Below are positions 1-10,130 of a stretch of 64,000 nucleotides of DNA, piece after piece; the first letter of the stretch is position 1; every line of letters begins with the position of its first letter. The notes below the pieces were generated by a model. It ran no database searches. It had not been told where the DNA came from and was given only the letters and a program-made list of their open reading frames with translations. The stretch covers positions 1 through 64,000 of the forward strand of contig CAJNDT010003780.1 in assembly GCA_905221615.1 (NCBI GenBank), written 5' to 3'. This DNA comes from Symbiodinium sp. CCMP2592 (Eukaryota; Sar; Dinophyceae; Suessiales; Symbiodiniaceae). A program made the position numbers and the translations under genes.

Positions 1-2
1 TG

Positions 3-359
3 GCGGACCAGGCCCTGAGAAAGGTCGGCTGCCCGCCGGGCCTGGGCTCTCCAAAAGGGGCCCCTCCGGGGCCATCCTTGTGCCAGCACCTTTTGGATCT
101 GGGTATTCCCCTCACGCCTGAGCAAAAAACCGCGGTGGCAGACACCCCGTGGAGCCCTAAGCTCACACCGGAGGCCCTGGAAGCCACCATACAAGAAGGC
201 GCTCATGAGATGGAGGTGGAAGAGCTTGAAAAAGGCAAGGAAGCCATTGTCAAGCAGCTTGAGATCAGGCGCAGGCGCATTCAAAACACGAGCCAGGAGG
301 AGAAGAGCAAGCCGGCGGAGGCGCCCAACCGCAGCCGCTCGCCTAAATCCCGAGCCTAG
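3..359 (+). CDS. LINE-A ORF1, C-terminal part (partial at window edge)
   Basis: The frame is open from base 3 to the TAG at 357-359 and runs off the left edge, so only about 118 residues are seen. The visible part has a predicted helical stretch rich in Glu and Lys around the EELEKGKE segment, then a basic Arg/Ser/Pro tail, which suits the nucleic-acid-binding C-terminus of a LINE ORF1 protein. It lies in the same reading frame as ORF2, and a single TAG separates them. No domain is recognisable in the fragment alone; assignment as ORF1 rests on position and on the matching layout in LINE-C and LINE-D. Confidence 0.6.
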   Translation, partial: ADQALRKVGCPPGLGSPKGAPPGPSLCQHLLDLGIPLTPEQKTAVADTPWSPKLTPEALEATIQEGAHEMEVEELEKGKEAIVKQLEIRRRRIQNTSQEEKSKPAEAPNRSRSPKSRA

Positions 360-392
360 GGAAAGGGCCGGGAGGGCTCCTGGTGGGGCCTA

Positions 393-3300
393 GTGTTGGG
401 ATACTGGCCCACAGCGGAGCCTGTCCCCAGGCCAGAGATGGCGGCACTTAGTGCCAGTTTTGTGCCTTGTAAGGTCTGGACACGACAGGGAGGTGCAAGC
501 CCCTATGCGCAGCAGGGGGAACAAAGGGAGGTCACCTCGCCTATCTACCCCAGGCCATGTACACGAGGAGTTTTTTCAGACCCGGCCTCTCCGGAATGGC
601 GGGAGGTTGTTTCGGGCCCTAGGGCCCGCAGTTTTGCAAAAGCTTCTGCCGAGCCAGTGCCCCTGCACAACAGATTCGAGGCCCTACAGGCAGAACCTGT
701 TCATGAGTTTGTCTCGCTTCTGGAAAAAGCGTGTGTGGAAGGCATGGCCCAGCATGAATCCAGTTTTGTGGAGGTGGTGGAAAAACTTGAAGCCCCTCCA
801 AAGTCGCTATTGGAATGGGCAGCGGAGCAGGCCATTGAACAGCTGTCGGTCCGCCGCAGTGACCCCGAAGCTTGCCTTGCCGCGATTGAGGACGCGGCGC
901 AGCAACCGGACAGGGTCCAACCGGAGGCGGCCCTCAACTTGCTGGTGGCAAATGTCACCAGTTGGAGAAAAGAGGTCTGCACGTGGATGCTCACAGACCA
1001 GCCTGATGTAATCATGCTGCAAGAAACCCATGTTGCGGAAAAGCAACAGGAAAGCATGCAGCTTGCACTCGAAAAGGCAGGATACGTTGCTTGGAACCTC
1101 CCAGCCCACCCAACCAAGGGGGGCAACAACATGGGGGGTCTCCTGGTCGCGGCCAGGAAAGACAGGAATTTCTGGTTGCTGCGCTCTTTTGGGATAGATG
1201 GGAAAGGCTACGTGGCCATCGGAGGCCGGGCTGGTGGTCGGGATTTCATTCTCCTGACTGTGTACCTGGAGACTGGAGTGGGCCTCCATGGGGGGGTGAA
1301 CCCCGCCCTCATGGGGGACCTGATCGCCTTCATCAAGGGCCTTACGGTACCGTGGCTCATTTTTGGTGACTTCAACCTGCCAGTTGGCGAAATGGAGAAT
1401 ACCTCTGTCCCAAGGGAACTCAATGGGGAGGTGATCGCGGTAGGCAGCCCCACTACCCTGCATGGGAGCGAAATTGACTTTGGAATTGTCAGCCGGTCTT
1501 TGTGTGATAGTGTTTCTATCCAGCAAGACTGGGAGGTCCCTTTTCGCCCACACTGCGCACTGCGAGTGGTATTCCGTGTGGGGGATTTCCGGGCCCATGT
1601 GCTCCAAACCGCGCCTTTCCAGAGGGCGGTCGACCCAAACCCGGAACCCTTTGATACCACACAGGGGCACCGGGTCCCTGCCTTGCTTTTGGAACCCCGC
1701 AGAGACGACGAGGCCACCACGGCCTTTGCGGATTTCACAGCCAGAGTGGAGGCCAGTCTTCATCCCAGGGCCAGAGGCGGTCGCGGCCACCAGGTAGAAG
1801 TGAAGACCGGGCCGCTGCTCCCGCCGAAGCCCACAGGATATGTATGGACAGGTGGACCCGCCAAGTTCTGGGGGCGCCTAGCGGTCCTGCACAAGAAGGG
1901 CGCAAAGCATGGGCTTAGCATGAAGGCCCAACAGGTTTTGCAGCAGCATCTGCAAGAGGTGCCCAATCATTGGGGGGTAGGTGATGGACCCACCCTGGAC
2001 CAAGCAATGCAAGAACTGACTGCCAACTGTGCCAAACCGGGAACCCAAGGCCGACAGGCAGGCAGCATCATAGAGGCCCAGCGAAAACATCACTTGCAGC
2101 TGCACCATAGTTTTGGGGCAGCCCAGTACCAACAATGGTTGGAAGGTGCCTCCACTGGCGGGCTAAGGCCCCTTTTCCGCAGCCTCAAAAAGAACGAGGC
2201 GCAGGCTTCCAGACCGTACCTCGAACTAGCGGTGGAGGTGAGGCCACACGCAAGGAGAACTGCTTGGGCAGAATTGTGGAAGCCGGGGGGTGTGCAGCCC
2301 ACCCAAGGAACGGCAGCCAGACAGAGGCTCCAGCAAAAGGCGCGTGAACAGGCTCAGAGCACAGTGGCCCTAACCAAAGAGGCCATGGCAAAGGCCTTTG
2401 CCAGACTCCCCACCAAGGCCCCAGGGCCGGATGGTTGGAGTTACGAAATGCTCAGGGCCTTACCTGAGGATGCCGTCGCTGAGTTGGCGGCCCAGCTCAG
2501 AGGATGGGAGCTGTCCGGCTCCTTTCCTCAGCATATCGATATCACTCAGTATGCCATGCTGGCCAAGAGCCGAGAGGCGGAAAGGCCAATCGGCCTCACG
2601 CATGTGCTGCACCGGGTCTATTGCAAGATGCGATGGGACCTGGTCCGAGAATGGGAGGCATCGTACGACCTGACCTCGCCTTGGAACCAGGCCAAGGCGG
2701 GCAACAGCTCCCTGGACACAGCGTTGAGACGCATCCTCCGCGCTGAACTCAACAAGCGGGCCGGGAAGATCACCATCACCTTGCTACTGGACTTAACGTC
2801 CTTTTACGAAACAGTACCACATCAGGTGCTGTTAGAGAAAGGGGTGGTCCACCACTTCCCGGAGATGCTTTTGGAAAGAGCCCTCAGCTGCTACGAGGGC
2901 CCCCGGTACATTGAGTCCCAGGGCGCCCTTTCTAGGCCCATCTGCGGGAGCAGGGGCCTCATAGCGGGCTGCCCGCTTGCTCCGGCTCTCTCGCGAGTGA
3001 TCCTCCATGAGCCGGTCGCCAAGGCCTCCCAGCGCAGCACCACAGACCACGTCGATCTGTGGATAGATGACTGTTCGGTCGATACTGTCGATCAAAATGT
3101 GCAAAGGACGGCTGCGGCAGCTTTTGCCTGCTACAAGGAGCTCAAGCAGGACCTGGAGGCGCAAAGCCTGCAAGTCTCCACCAAAAAGACGGTCTTTGTG
3201 TGCTCCAGTCAAGCTGCTGGCAAGGCAGTAGAGGCCCTGGCTGGGCCTGATGGTCCCAAGGTTGTTGGAGTTGGCAAGGACCTTGGCCTGGATTCTGCAG

Positions 3301-5660
3301 CCGGGGCCAGGCGCAGGATCACCACCACTAAAGCCAGACACCAAAAAGGGGCCCGCAGGGCAGCCCAGCTCCAATCTTTGAAAATCGGCAAAGTTGGCAT
3401 CAAGGTGCGGCTCTACAAAGGATCCATCCTTTCCTCGGCCCTATATGGGCATGAAGGTGTTGGTGTTGCCCCCAAGAGACGGAAGTGGTTCAGGGGGCTT
3501 CTGGCACAGGTGCTGGGCCGACCAAACAATGCCAGCATAGGAGCCACCCTGGACTTTCATGGCAACAAGGTCGAGGACCCTTGGTACACAATCCTGGCCC
3601 AGCATTTCAAGGCCGTTCGCCGGCTTTTGCTGCAGTGGCCGGAACAGGACTTCGACAGAATCCAGCAAGGCTGGAACCGCCTGGAGGTGTGGCTAAAAGA
3701 GGCTGAGCACCCCTGGAAAAGGGCGGCTGGACCGCTTGGTGCCTGTTGGTGCTACTTGGATGAAATGGGATGGAAGCCGCTCAGCGTTCATCAGTGGACA
3801 ATCGGGTCCAAAACCTATGACATCCTGCAGGCAGCTGAGTTCCATGAGGTCCTTTTCCTTGCCAAAAGATGGGTTAATGCCACCCGGCACCAAACCTGGG
3901 CAGCGATCGATGGGGGTCGAGGCCTTGAAACTGGCCCGGATTGGACCATGCCAAGGAAAATCCTGAAGAAGGCTGACAGCCTCACAGGAAAAGCCTTGAA
4001 GTCCATTTGGCAAGGAGCGGTCAGGGCGTCACCGCATGCCACCTGCCAAAGATGTGGAGTGCCGGCCACCAGAAGGCATGTTTTGTGGGACTGCCAATGG
4101 TGGAAAGAGCATGGTGAGACCGAACCGGCATGGTGGCCCTCCAGAGAGGATCCAAACTATCCAGATTGCCTTTGGGACTTTGGGCTCCTCCCAAGGGACC
4201 CTTCCTGGCCGGAATGCCAACATGCTCAAGATGAGGCCATTGAGCTAAAAGGCGTTTTGGCAGAAGGGGGGTCCGTCCCACCCGAAGCCTTCGCGGCCAC
4301 GGATGCAACAGGGGGGTCTGAAAACGACCAGAGAACGCGAGAAGTGGTATGGGGTGTTACCTTCTACATCTGGAAGGAGGGCCAACCCCACTGGATTGGC
4401 TCAGCCACGGGACTGCTCAAGAATGAGCAAAGCGTCTATCGTGGGGAGGCCAGGGCCATTCATTTTGCGGCGCAGCAGCTCCAGCCCGGGGCAGATGTCA
4501 CAAGTGATTGCAAAGGCGCGGTGGTGAGAAGCCGCCGCGGCACCACAACTAAAGGCCGCCATCTTGACATCTTTGGTACGGCCCCCACGGAGCAGCTGGA
4601 TCTGCATTGGGTCCCCTCTCACCTTACAGCTTCCGAATTTTTGGAGCAAGTCGGGCCGGGCCAAGAATGGCGCAGAGTCATCAATGATGAAGTCGATCGC
4701 CTTGTTGGGGCGAGGGCAAACACAAAAGAGGCGAAAGGCCGAGCAACCGCCCTCAAGCAATCTGATGCGCTGGCAGAGTCGGTTGCACTTTTCCTGGGAA
4801 GGCGCATGCAAGCATTGATGGGGTATGACAAAGATCAAGGCCCACAGGTTGTGTACCCCAGGAAGGCGGGCGAGGAAAAATCGGCAGAGTCGTCCAGCCC
4901 CTCGACCAGCCGGTCTTCGTTTCAAAAGAGAAGACGGACCAAGAAAGGCAAAACCCCACCGGCCCACGGGGGGGAGAAAGGCAAGAAGGCCCAGCCCGCC
5001 GAGGAAACACCCATACCCACTGGGGCTCCAGAGCAGTCCGGCGGAGAAGCTGACGAGGCAGGCCAGCTCTCTTCCCATGGGCCGCCGAAGGCCATTTCAA
5101 GGCCAGAGGGGGGGGCCAACGAACCCCAACCCGCAACAAAGGGAGAGATGCCAAAGGTGGCAACGGAGAGCAGATGCGGGGAAGCAGGGGTCGCGGACCT
5201 TCCTACCACCCAGTTGCCGCCTGAGGCCAATAAGAGGCAAATCTTGTCGGCTTTGGTGGCAGGCCAAATCGACACTAAGGGGCACAGGTTCGTCAAGGGT
5301 GGCACGTCTGCAAACAACCTGCAGATCAAGTGCGAGGCATGTGGCTTGTGGATTCAACAGGTCGATACCAAGCCCAATTTCAATAGGAAAGTTGCCAACT
5401 ATTGCAAGGACCACCCCCTAAGTGTTCCTTCTCCGGAGTGGAAGTGGCATGATTCGCATGCCATGTGCAATGAAGGTTGCAGGTGGAAGTGCTCTCAGTG
5501 TCATAGTGTGCAGCCAGTTGGAGGCCTCACACCTGCAGTTCTTGAACGCTTTTGTGCACATGGTAAGCATGGTTTGCAGCGTAAGCGTGCGGCACGTGAC
5601 ACACTTGCAGCTGCTGGTACCCCTTCTGTGAAGCAGTTTTTCGCAAAGCCTCTTTCCTAG
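393..5660 (+). CDS. LINE-A ORF2: endonuclease / reverse transcriptase / RNase H polyprotein
   Basis: A 1755-residue intact frame. Residues about 180-400 form an APE-like endonuclease: Asn in LVANVTSW, QETH, GDFN, SEIDF and a final PHCAL. Residues about 665-960 form the RT: KAPGPDG, RPIGLTH, motif A LLLDLTSFYETV, motif B GLIAGCPLAPALS and motif C WIDD. Residues about 1295-1460 form an RNase H with acidic residues in ATDAT, RGEARA and TSDCK, then VPSH and NDEVDRL. The C-terminus has Cys pairs (CEACG, CSQC) and ends with a KQFFAKPLS segment. The frame is open from 360, straight after the ORF1 TAG; the first ATG is at 438, so the true start is uncertain (stop readthrough, reinitiation or non-AUG start). 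No inactivating change is visible, which makes this the most intact ORF2 in the window. Confidence 0.9.
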   Translation: MLGYWPTAEPVPRPEMAALSASFVPCKVWTRQGGASPYAQQGEQREVTSPIYPRPCTRGVFSDPASPEWREVVSGPRARSFAKASAEPVPLHNRFEALQAEPVHEFVSLLEKACVEGMAQHESSFVEVVEKLEAPPKSLLEWAAEQAIEQLSVRRSDPEACLAAIEDAAQQPDRVQPEAALNLLVANVTSWRKEVCTWMLTDQPDVIMLQETHVAEKQQESMQLALEKAGYVAWNLPAHPTKGGNNMGGLLVAARKDRNFWLLRSFGIDGKGYVAIGGRAGGRDFILLTVYLETGVGLHGGVNPALMGDLIAFIKGLTVPWLIFGDFNLPVGEMENTSVPRELNGEVIAVGSPTTLHGSEIDFGIVSRSLCDSVSIQQDWEVPFRPHCALRVVFRVGDFRAHVLQTAPFQRAVDPNPEPFDTTQGHRVPALLLEPRRDDEATTAFADFTARVEASLHPRARGGRGHQVEVKTGPLLPPKPTGYVWTGGPAKFWGRLAVLHKKGAKHGLSMKAQQVLQQHLQEVPNHWGVGDGPTLDQAMQELTANCAKPGTQGRQAGSIIEAQRKHHLQLHHSFGAAQYQQWLEGASTGGLRPLFRSLKKNEAQASRPYLELAVEVRPHARRTAWAELWKPGGVQPTQGTAARQRLQQKAREQAQSTVALTKEAMAKAFARLPTKAPGPDGWSYEMLRALPEDAVAELAAQLRGWELSGSFPQHIDITQYAMLAKSREAERPIGLTHVLHRVYCKMRWDLVREWEASYDLTSPWNQAKAGNSSLDTALRRILRAELNKRAGKITITLLLDLTSFYETVPHQVLLEKGVVHHFPEMLLERALSCYEGPRYIESQGALSRPICGSRGLIAGCPLAPALSRVILHEPVAKASQRSTTDHVDLWIDDCSVDTVDQNVQRTAAAAFACYKELKQDLEAQSLQVSTKKTVFVCSSQAAGKAVEALAGPDGPKVVGVGKDLGLDSAAGARRRITTTKARHQKGARRAAQLQSLKIGKVGIKVRLYKGSILSSALYGHEGVGVAPKRRKWFRGLLAQVLGRPNNASIGATLDFHGNKVEDPWYTILAQHFKAVRRLLLQWPEQDFDRIQQGWNRLEVWLKEAEHPWKRAAGPLGACWCYLDEMGWKPLSVHQWTIGSKTYDILQAAEFHEVLFLAKRWVNATRHQTWAAIDGGRGLETGPDWTMPRKILKKADSLTGKALKSIWQGAVRASPHATCQRCGVPATRRHVLWDCQWWKEHGETEPAWWPSREDPNYPDCLWDFGLLPRDPSWPECQHAQDEAIELKGVLAEGGSVPPEAFAATDATGGSENDQRTREVVWGVTFYIWKEGQPHWIGSATGLLKNEQSVYRGEARAIHFAAQQLQPGADVTSDCKGAVVRSRRGTTTKGRHLDIFGTAPTEQLDLHWVPSHLTASEFLEQVGPGQEWRRVINDEVDRLVGARANTKEAKGRATALKQSDALAESVALFLGRRMQALMGYDKDQGPQVVYPRKAGEEKSAESSSPSTSRSSFQKRRRTKKGKTPPAHGGEKGKKAQPAEETPIPTGAPEQSGGEADEAGQLSSHGPPKAISRPEGGANEPQPATKGEMPKVATESRCGEAGVADLPTTQLPPEANKRQILSALVAGQIDTKGHRFVKGGTSANNLQIKCEACGLWIQQVDTKPNFNRKVANYCKDHPLSVPSPEWKWHDSHAMCNEGCRWKCSQCHSVQPVGGLTPAVLERFCAHGKHGLQRKRAARDTLAAAGTPSVKQFFAKPLS

Positions 5661-5678
5661 CGCGGCCACAGGTCCAAG

Positions 5679-7399
5679 ATGGGAGCCCCAGGCAAAGGTA
5701 AAAGGGATCCGCCGCCCGATGGCCATGTCCGGCGGCCGTCCAAGAAAGACCGGGACAGGCTCAAGGCCTTAGGCCTCTGGAACCCTGGCGGCAAGGCCAA
5801 AGGCAAGGGTGAGCCCGCCAAAGGCCAGGGCAAAGCCAGAGAGCCTGACCCACCGCGCTATCGGGGGGACTGGGGCCGTGAGCACGACCCACCGCAACAC
5901 CGGGGGTACAGGGACAGGGAGCCCGACCCACCGCACTACCGGGGGCACAGGGACAGAGAGCCCGACCCACCGCACCGACGGGGGGACAGAGACCGAGAGC
6001 CCGACCCACCGCGCTACCGGGGGGAGCGAGAGCCGGAACCACCACGCCAACGGGGGGAGGGCAAAGGCCAGGGCAGCGAGAGCGAGCCTGACCCGCCGCA
6101 AAATCGGGGGGAAGGCCGCGGTGACCACAGGGAGCCACACCTGTCACCCCAGTCCTCGCCTAACAAAGGGAGTGAAAGCGGCACAGAGCGGAGCCGCGCG
6201 CCCCCGGCTAGGCAGGAACCTGCCCGAGAATCCGAGGCGAAACCAGCCGATGCCGAGGCTGAGCTGGCAGACGAAGCCACAAGCCCGGCGGAGGCAGTGA
6301 AAGAGGAGTCCTCGGATTCCCAAGAATCGTCCCCAAAGGGGCCGCGGCCTCTTCGGCGGCAAAGGAGGGGGGCTCGACCCACCCGGGTCAAGAGCAAAGC
6401 CAACCCTCGGCCACACAAGGGGGCCCGACCCACCCTGGCGAGGCCCCAAGAGAACCAGCAGGCCAAAAGGGGAGTCCGACTCACCCAAAAAGTGAGGAGG
6501 GCCCTTCTAGGCCAACATGGCCGGTGGAAGTGGGGGACACACCCCTGATCCTCTTCACGCCACATGTGAAGAGGTCTCACAACACTATCCACTGGCTTGC
6601 TCAGGTTGGGGACTCGCTAGCCCTACGGGGTTTCAGCGACTGCTATGCCCTCCTTGGAATAGGGGGCAGCCGGGCAACCTTCGAATGCCCAGGAAATCCC
6701 GCCTTGTGCTGGAAACTTACTTCCAGCGAGCAGGAGCCAAACCGCCGATCTGGCCATGGGCCAGAGAGTCGCCTAGGGCAAGTCATCCCCGGGATATGCG
6801 CAAGCAAGACCCGGGAGGTGGGCCCTGGAATCCTCCAAATTGGTACATGGGGCAAGGTGCCTGTGACCATTTTGGAGGTGGAGCGGCTAAGCCCAATGTA
6901 CCCAGAACCATCCAGTGCAAGGGTTTTGCACATGGCGATGGTTATTCTGGGGGTCAGTTGTGCGGGCATGCTGTGCCGCGATTTAAATCGTGGCAACTGG
7001 GGCATCCGAAAGATGTCGCCAAATTCCTGCGTGGAGGAGATCGTTGTCATCGACGCTGCAGATTGGGAGCCGCAATCTGCACCACCAGGCTTTCCTCCAA
7101 GGAGGAAGCTTGAAAGTTGGTGGAACTGGATCCACCACAGTGCTCCCGCCACGGCGGACTGGTTGAGGGTGCAAGTGGAATCCCTTCACCGAGACCACCG
7201 GGCATTGGCTCGCACCTTGGTGGAGGAACTTAGCAGAAGCGATGCTGGGCAGTGGGTGGTGGCTTCACTCCATGCTCAGCGCATCCTCTGCTTTTCCCCC
7301 AGGGATGAGATCTGTTTGCTCAGGTCGCGAGCCAATGTCTTCACCAGCGGAGACTGGGATCTCCTCAGCCTCAAAGACCCACCTCAAGAAGGGGGCTGA
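5679..7399 (+). pseudogene. LINE-A ORF3: Pro/Arg-rich protein with kinase-like C-terminal domain, frame change near 6367
   Basis: An ATG at 5679 begins a 289-codon frame 18 bases after ORF2. Residues about 45-140 are tandem Arg/Glu/Asp-Pro-Pro repeats (units such as REPDPPHYRG), followed by an acidic Ala/Glu stretch. The downstream part is in the -1 frame. That frame encodes Gly/Pro/His-rich repeats from about 6372 and then a globular domain ending at 7399. The likely switch point is the six-G run at 6367-6372, where LINE-C has one continuous frame; it may be an indel or programmed -1 slippage. The globular domain has GIGGSR, then WK (Lys codon 6713), RDLNRGN (6977-6997) and VVIDAADW (Asp at 7052), in the order of protein-kinase motifs. 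Function is inferred from motifs only. Confidence 0.6.
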
Positions 7400-7737
7400 G
7401 GGAGGTGGTCAAAGCCAGCAGAGCCCGCCTAGGCAGGGGGCACAAGGAGGTGAACAGCTGAGGCCATGGCCGGCTTCCTTTCCTCACCGGCACCGGGAGG
7501 CACAGGGCCAATCCTGAGGCTGCTTCAACCTCGCCAGCAAAAGCCTGGGAGGAGGGCTAGACTAGGTCCGAAGTAGCTCCTCCGGCAACCTCCCAACGGA
7601 GATTGGGAGGAACGGGGGATAGGAGTAGGCCTAGCGGAGGACGCCTTAAACAAGGCTGCCCTCCTCCTTTTGCTGTCAGAGTACAGCCCAGACCGAACTT
7701 GCCGCTACGGCGGCCGCGACTCAGAGCGCAAGACCGA
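7400..7737 (+). other. LINE-A 3' untranslated region
   Basis: Non-coding tail of LINE-A. It contains a perfect 8-bp hairpin at 7589-7610 (CCTCCCAA, loop CGGAGA, TTGGGAGG). It ends with a GC-rich segment matching the 3' ends of the other LINEs, immediately followed by the 14-mer target. No poly(A) or simple-repeat tail is present. Confidence 0.7.
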
Positions 7738-7751
7738 GAAAATCCCATTTG
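7738..7751 (+). repeat. 14-mer GAAAATCCCATTTG, LINE-A / LINE-B junction
   Basis: First of seven exact copies in the window. It lies between the 3' end of LINE-A and the 5'-truncated start of LINE-B, as expected for a target-site duplication at a preferred insertion site. Confidence 0.85.
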
Positions 7752-10130
7752 AAGGCAATATGCCAGCCGGATGATCCGGCCATCAAAAATTTCGCCCGCG
7801 ACCTAGGTGTCACTTCCGGGGGCACTCGTAGACGGCTGTTAGGTTTAGCGGCAACCAGACAGGCCAAGGCACAAGCCCGTAATAAAAAACTCTGTAGTCT
7901 CAAGGTGCCCTTTGTGTCTCATAAGATTAGGGTGGTCAAAGCTTCAATCATGTCAGCGGGCCTTTGGGGCCATCAGGCCCTTGGGGTGAGCCCCAAGCGG
8001 CGCAAGTACTACCGCGCCATTTGCAGCAAACATGCTGGCCGACAAAAACTAGGATCGGTTGATCTGACTTTTGCCTTGAATCCTGCCAAGTGCGAAGACC
8101 CGACTTTCACCATCATGCGGCAGCATATTAGGGCAGTTTTCCGTGTCTTTAAAAAGTGGCATCGTGAGGATGGGCAAAAATTCGCCAGCACTTGGAACAG
8201 CATTTGGAATCACTTGTCCAAAGCAAAAGATCCTTGGAAGAGAGTCACCGGACCAATTGCTGCCACCCAAGCGTATTTGCTTGAGTTGGGTGTGGAATGC
8301 TCACAGGTGCATCGGTGGCGGCATGCCAAAGGGAACCTTCAGCTTGACTGGACCAATTCTGATGTCATCCGCAGCGGCTGGGAGTGGGTGCATAAATTAC
8401 TGCTACACCAGCAAGGACTTCGCATTGCCCAGCAAGAAGGTTGTGGTTCGCTCGATCAGGGCACTGACTTCACTGTCCACCGCAAGTTGTTGAAGCGCAA
8501 ACATGTTCAGCGAGGTACCCTTAGCAATTTGCATGCGGTCTGGCAAGGAGCGATGGTTTCCTCAGCCAAGCCTGGTTGGTGCAGGCTGTGCCAGTGTCCG
8601 CTTTCCTTGCAACATAATCTTTGGGAATGTCCGTTCATTTGCAAGCAGTTTGATGCCGAGGAGTTTTCCGATTTGAAATCCCAGTACCCTTGGCCTTCAC
8701 TGTGGTTGAGAGGCTTGCCTCCCCTTAGTGAAGTGAGGCATCCCAAACATGCGATTGATCAATGCGGCTTGCAAGTCACGGGACTCTGGCTGACCCAGAG
8801 TACTTTGGAAGGAACTCGATATGTTTTTGCGTGTGATGCTTCTGGAGGACCAGGCGGCTCGGATCAAAGGCTCCTCGTAACGACTTGGTCCATAGGGGCC
8901 TATGCCTTGGTCAATGGGCAGCCGCAACGGGTTGCCAGTGTCACGTGCTTGGAATCGGAGCCTATGACAGTGCCTCAGGCCGAACAGCGAGCACTTTTTG
9001 AATTAATGCAACGTGTCACTGGTGACTTTGATGCCACCACTGACTGCAAAAGTGTCAAGCAAATACTGAGCAAGGCCAACCCGCCGCAGGAAGGTGCTGT
9101 GCCATGGGGCACCGTGTGGCACGAACGCTGTCGCATCCGCTTGCACTGGGTTTCTTCACATAAAAGTGCCGCTTACTTTGAAAAGCAGGGCTGGGAGCAG
9201 TGGAGGCGCCTCATCAACGAAGACGTTGACAAACTCTGTGGGGAAAGGGCTTCTCAGCACTTTTCGGGGGCGCATGCGAAGTGGCTGAAGAAAGTTGATT
9301 CCGTGGTGGAACAAGTCTGCTACTCCTTAGCGCGCCGTGCTGGTTTCATCATACGGCAGAGAAAAAGCCCGGATTTTCCGTGGATTTTGAATAGGGGTGT
9401 TACTGATAATGCCCCTAAGCCCCTGGTTGTCCCTAATGCCGCCTTTGTTAAGCCCAATCCTGCCAAGCCCAAAAATGCAAAAAATCGTAAGTCTAAGACC
9501 GTGGATTCTTGTAATGAACCTAGTCAGTGCCCAAAAAGTGGTAAGCCCTTGAACAAAAAACAACGCATGGTGGAAAAGCTGGCACTGCCTGAAGACCCTC
9601 TGGGTCACCAGTGGGTTAAAGGAGCTGAAGGGCCTACCAACTTGACAATGAAATGCACAAAATGTGGACTGTATGTACAGCAGATTGCTGACCCGGCAAG
9701 TTTCGACCGCCTCATGCAACATCACTGCATAGGCGGTGGTGAAATCTTGAGCGAATGGGGCATTCATGCAACACACAGTATGGTCAACATGGGAGTGCAA
9801 TGGTCTTGTTCCAAATGTGGGAGACTGCAGCGTCCACAGTCGGCCGTTGGAGCAAAGCAGTTGCAGAAACCTTGTGATGGTAGAGCGGCTGTTAGCCAAA
9901 TAGGTAAAGTGGCTCAAGGAGTGGGCAGCTCAACTTTGGGTCCAGTGGGCCCTGCTGTGCCGAAAACCAAAGCTGCTGTTCCTTTTGGGTCCAAACGCGA
10001 AGCTCCTGCAGCTCCAGATGGACCCAAACAAGCCACTTTAAGTTTTGGGCAGCCGGCCGTGGTTGTGACGCCCACAAGTGCCTGCAAACCCAAAGCCAAG
10101 CCACGACAAGCCAAACTGACTTTCTCTTGA
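7752..10130 (+). pseudogene. LINE-B ORF2, 3' part: RT thumb, RNase H, zinc motifs
   Basis: About 792 residues, open from the truncation point to TGA at 10128-10130. The first about 120 residues match the region after RT motif C in LINE-C (shared segments such as RDLGV..GG.RRR and LG.SPKR). The RNase H occupies about residues 355-520: FACDASGG, EQRALFEL, TTDCKS, VSSHKS and NEDVDKLCG. The last third is a low-complexity Lys/Pro linker plus CTKCGLYVQQ and CSKCGRLQ zinc motifs like those of LINE-A and LINE-C. The C-terminus has KQATLSFG and ends in RQAKLTFS. The in-frame start near 7749 is fortuitous; this is a truncated copy and cannot encode a working polymerase. Confidence 0.85.

Larger units (their letters stand above)
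1..7737 (+). mobile_element. LINE-A: non-LTR retrotransposon, 5' end outside the window
   Basis: Element with the order ORF1 (tail only), ORF2 (endonuclease, RT, RNase H) and ORF3. Its right end abuts GAAAATCCCATTTG at 7738 directly and has no poly(A) tail. The last 40 bases resemble the last bases of LINE-B, LINE-C, LINE-D and the LINE-F fragment (GCGAC, then GCCC or similar, then GACG/ACCGA). The body is GC-rich and clearly diverged from LINE-C and LINE-D, and it lacks their CTGGT/ACCAG hairpins, so it is a separate family using the same 3' junction. The left boundary is not visible. Confidence 0.9.

Noticed and set aside
701..1790. Long minus-strand frames opposite LINE-A ORF2, and similar ones opposite LINE-C/D ORF2 and ORF3
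   Set aside because: They are antisense shadows of GC-rich coding sequence; their peptides are Ser/Pro/Leu-rich without domains and have no counterpart in diverged elements.
7738..7751. Reading the 14-mer simply as the LINE 3' tail
   Set aside because: The same 14-mer at the same LTR position occurs in the uninterrupted 5' LTR at 40697, where no LINE is present. Kept as an alternative, but less economical.
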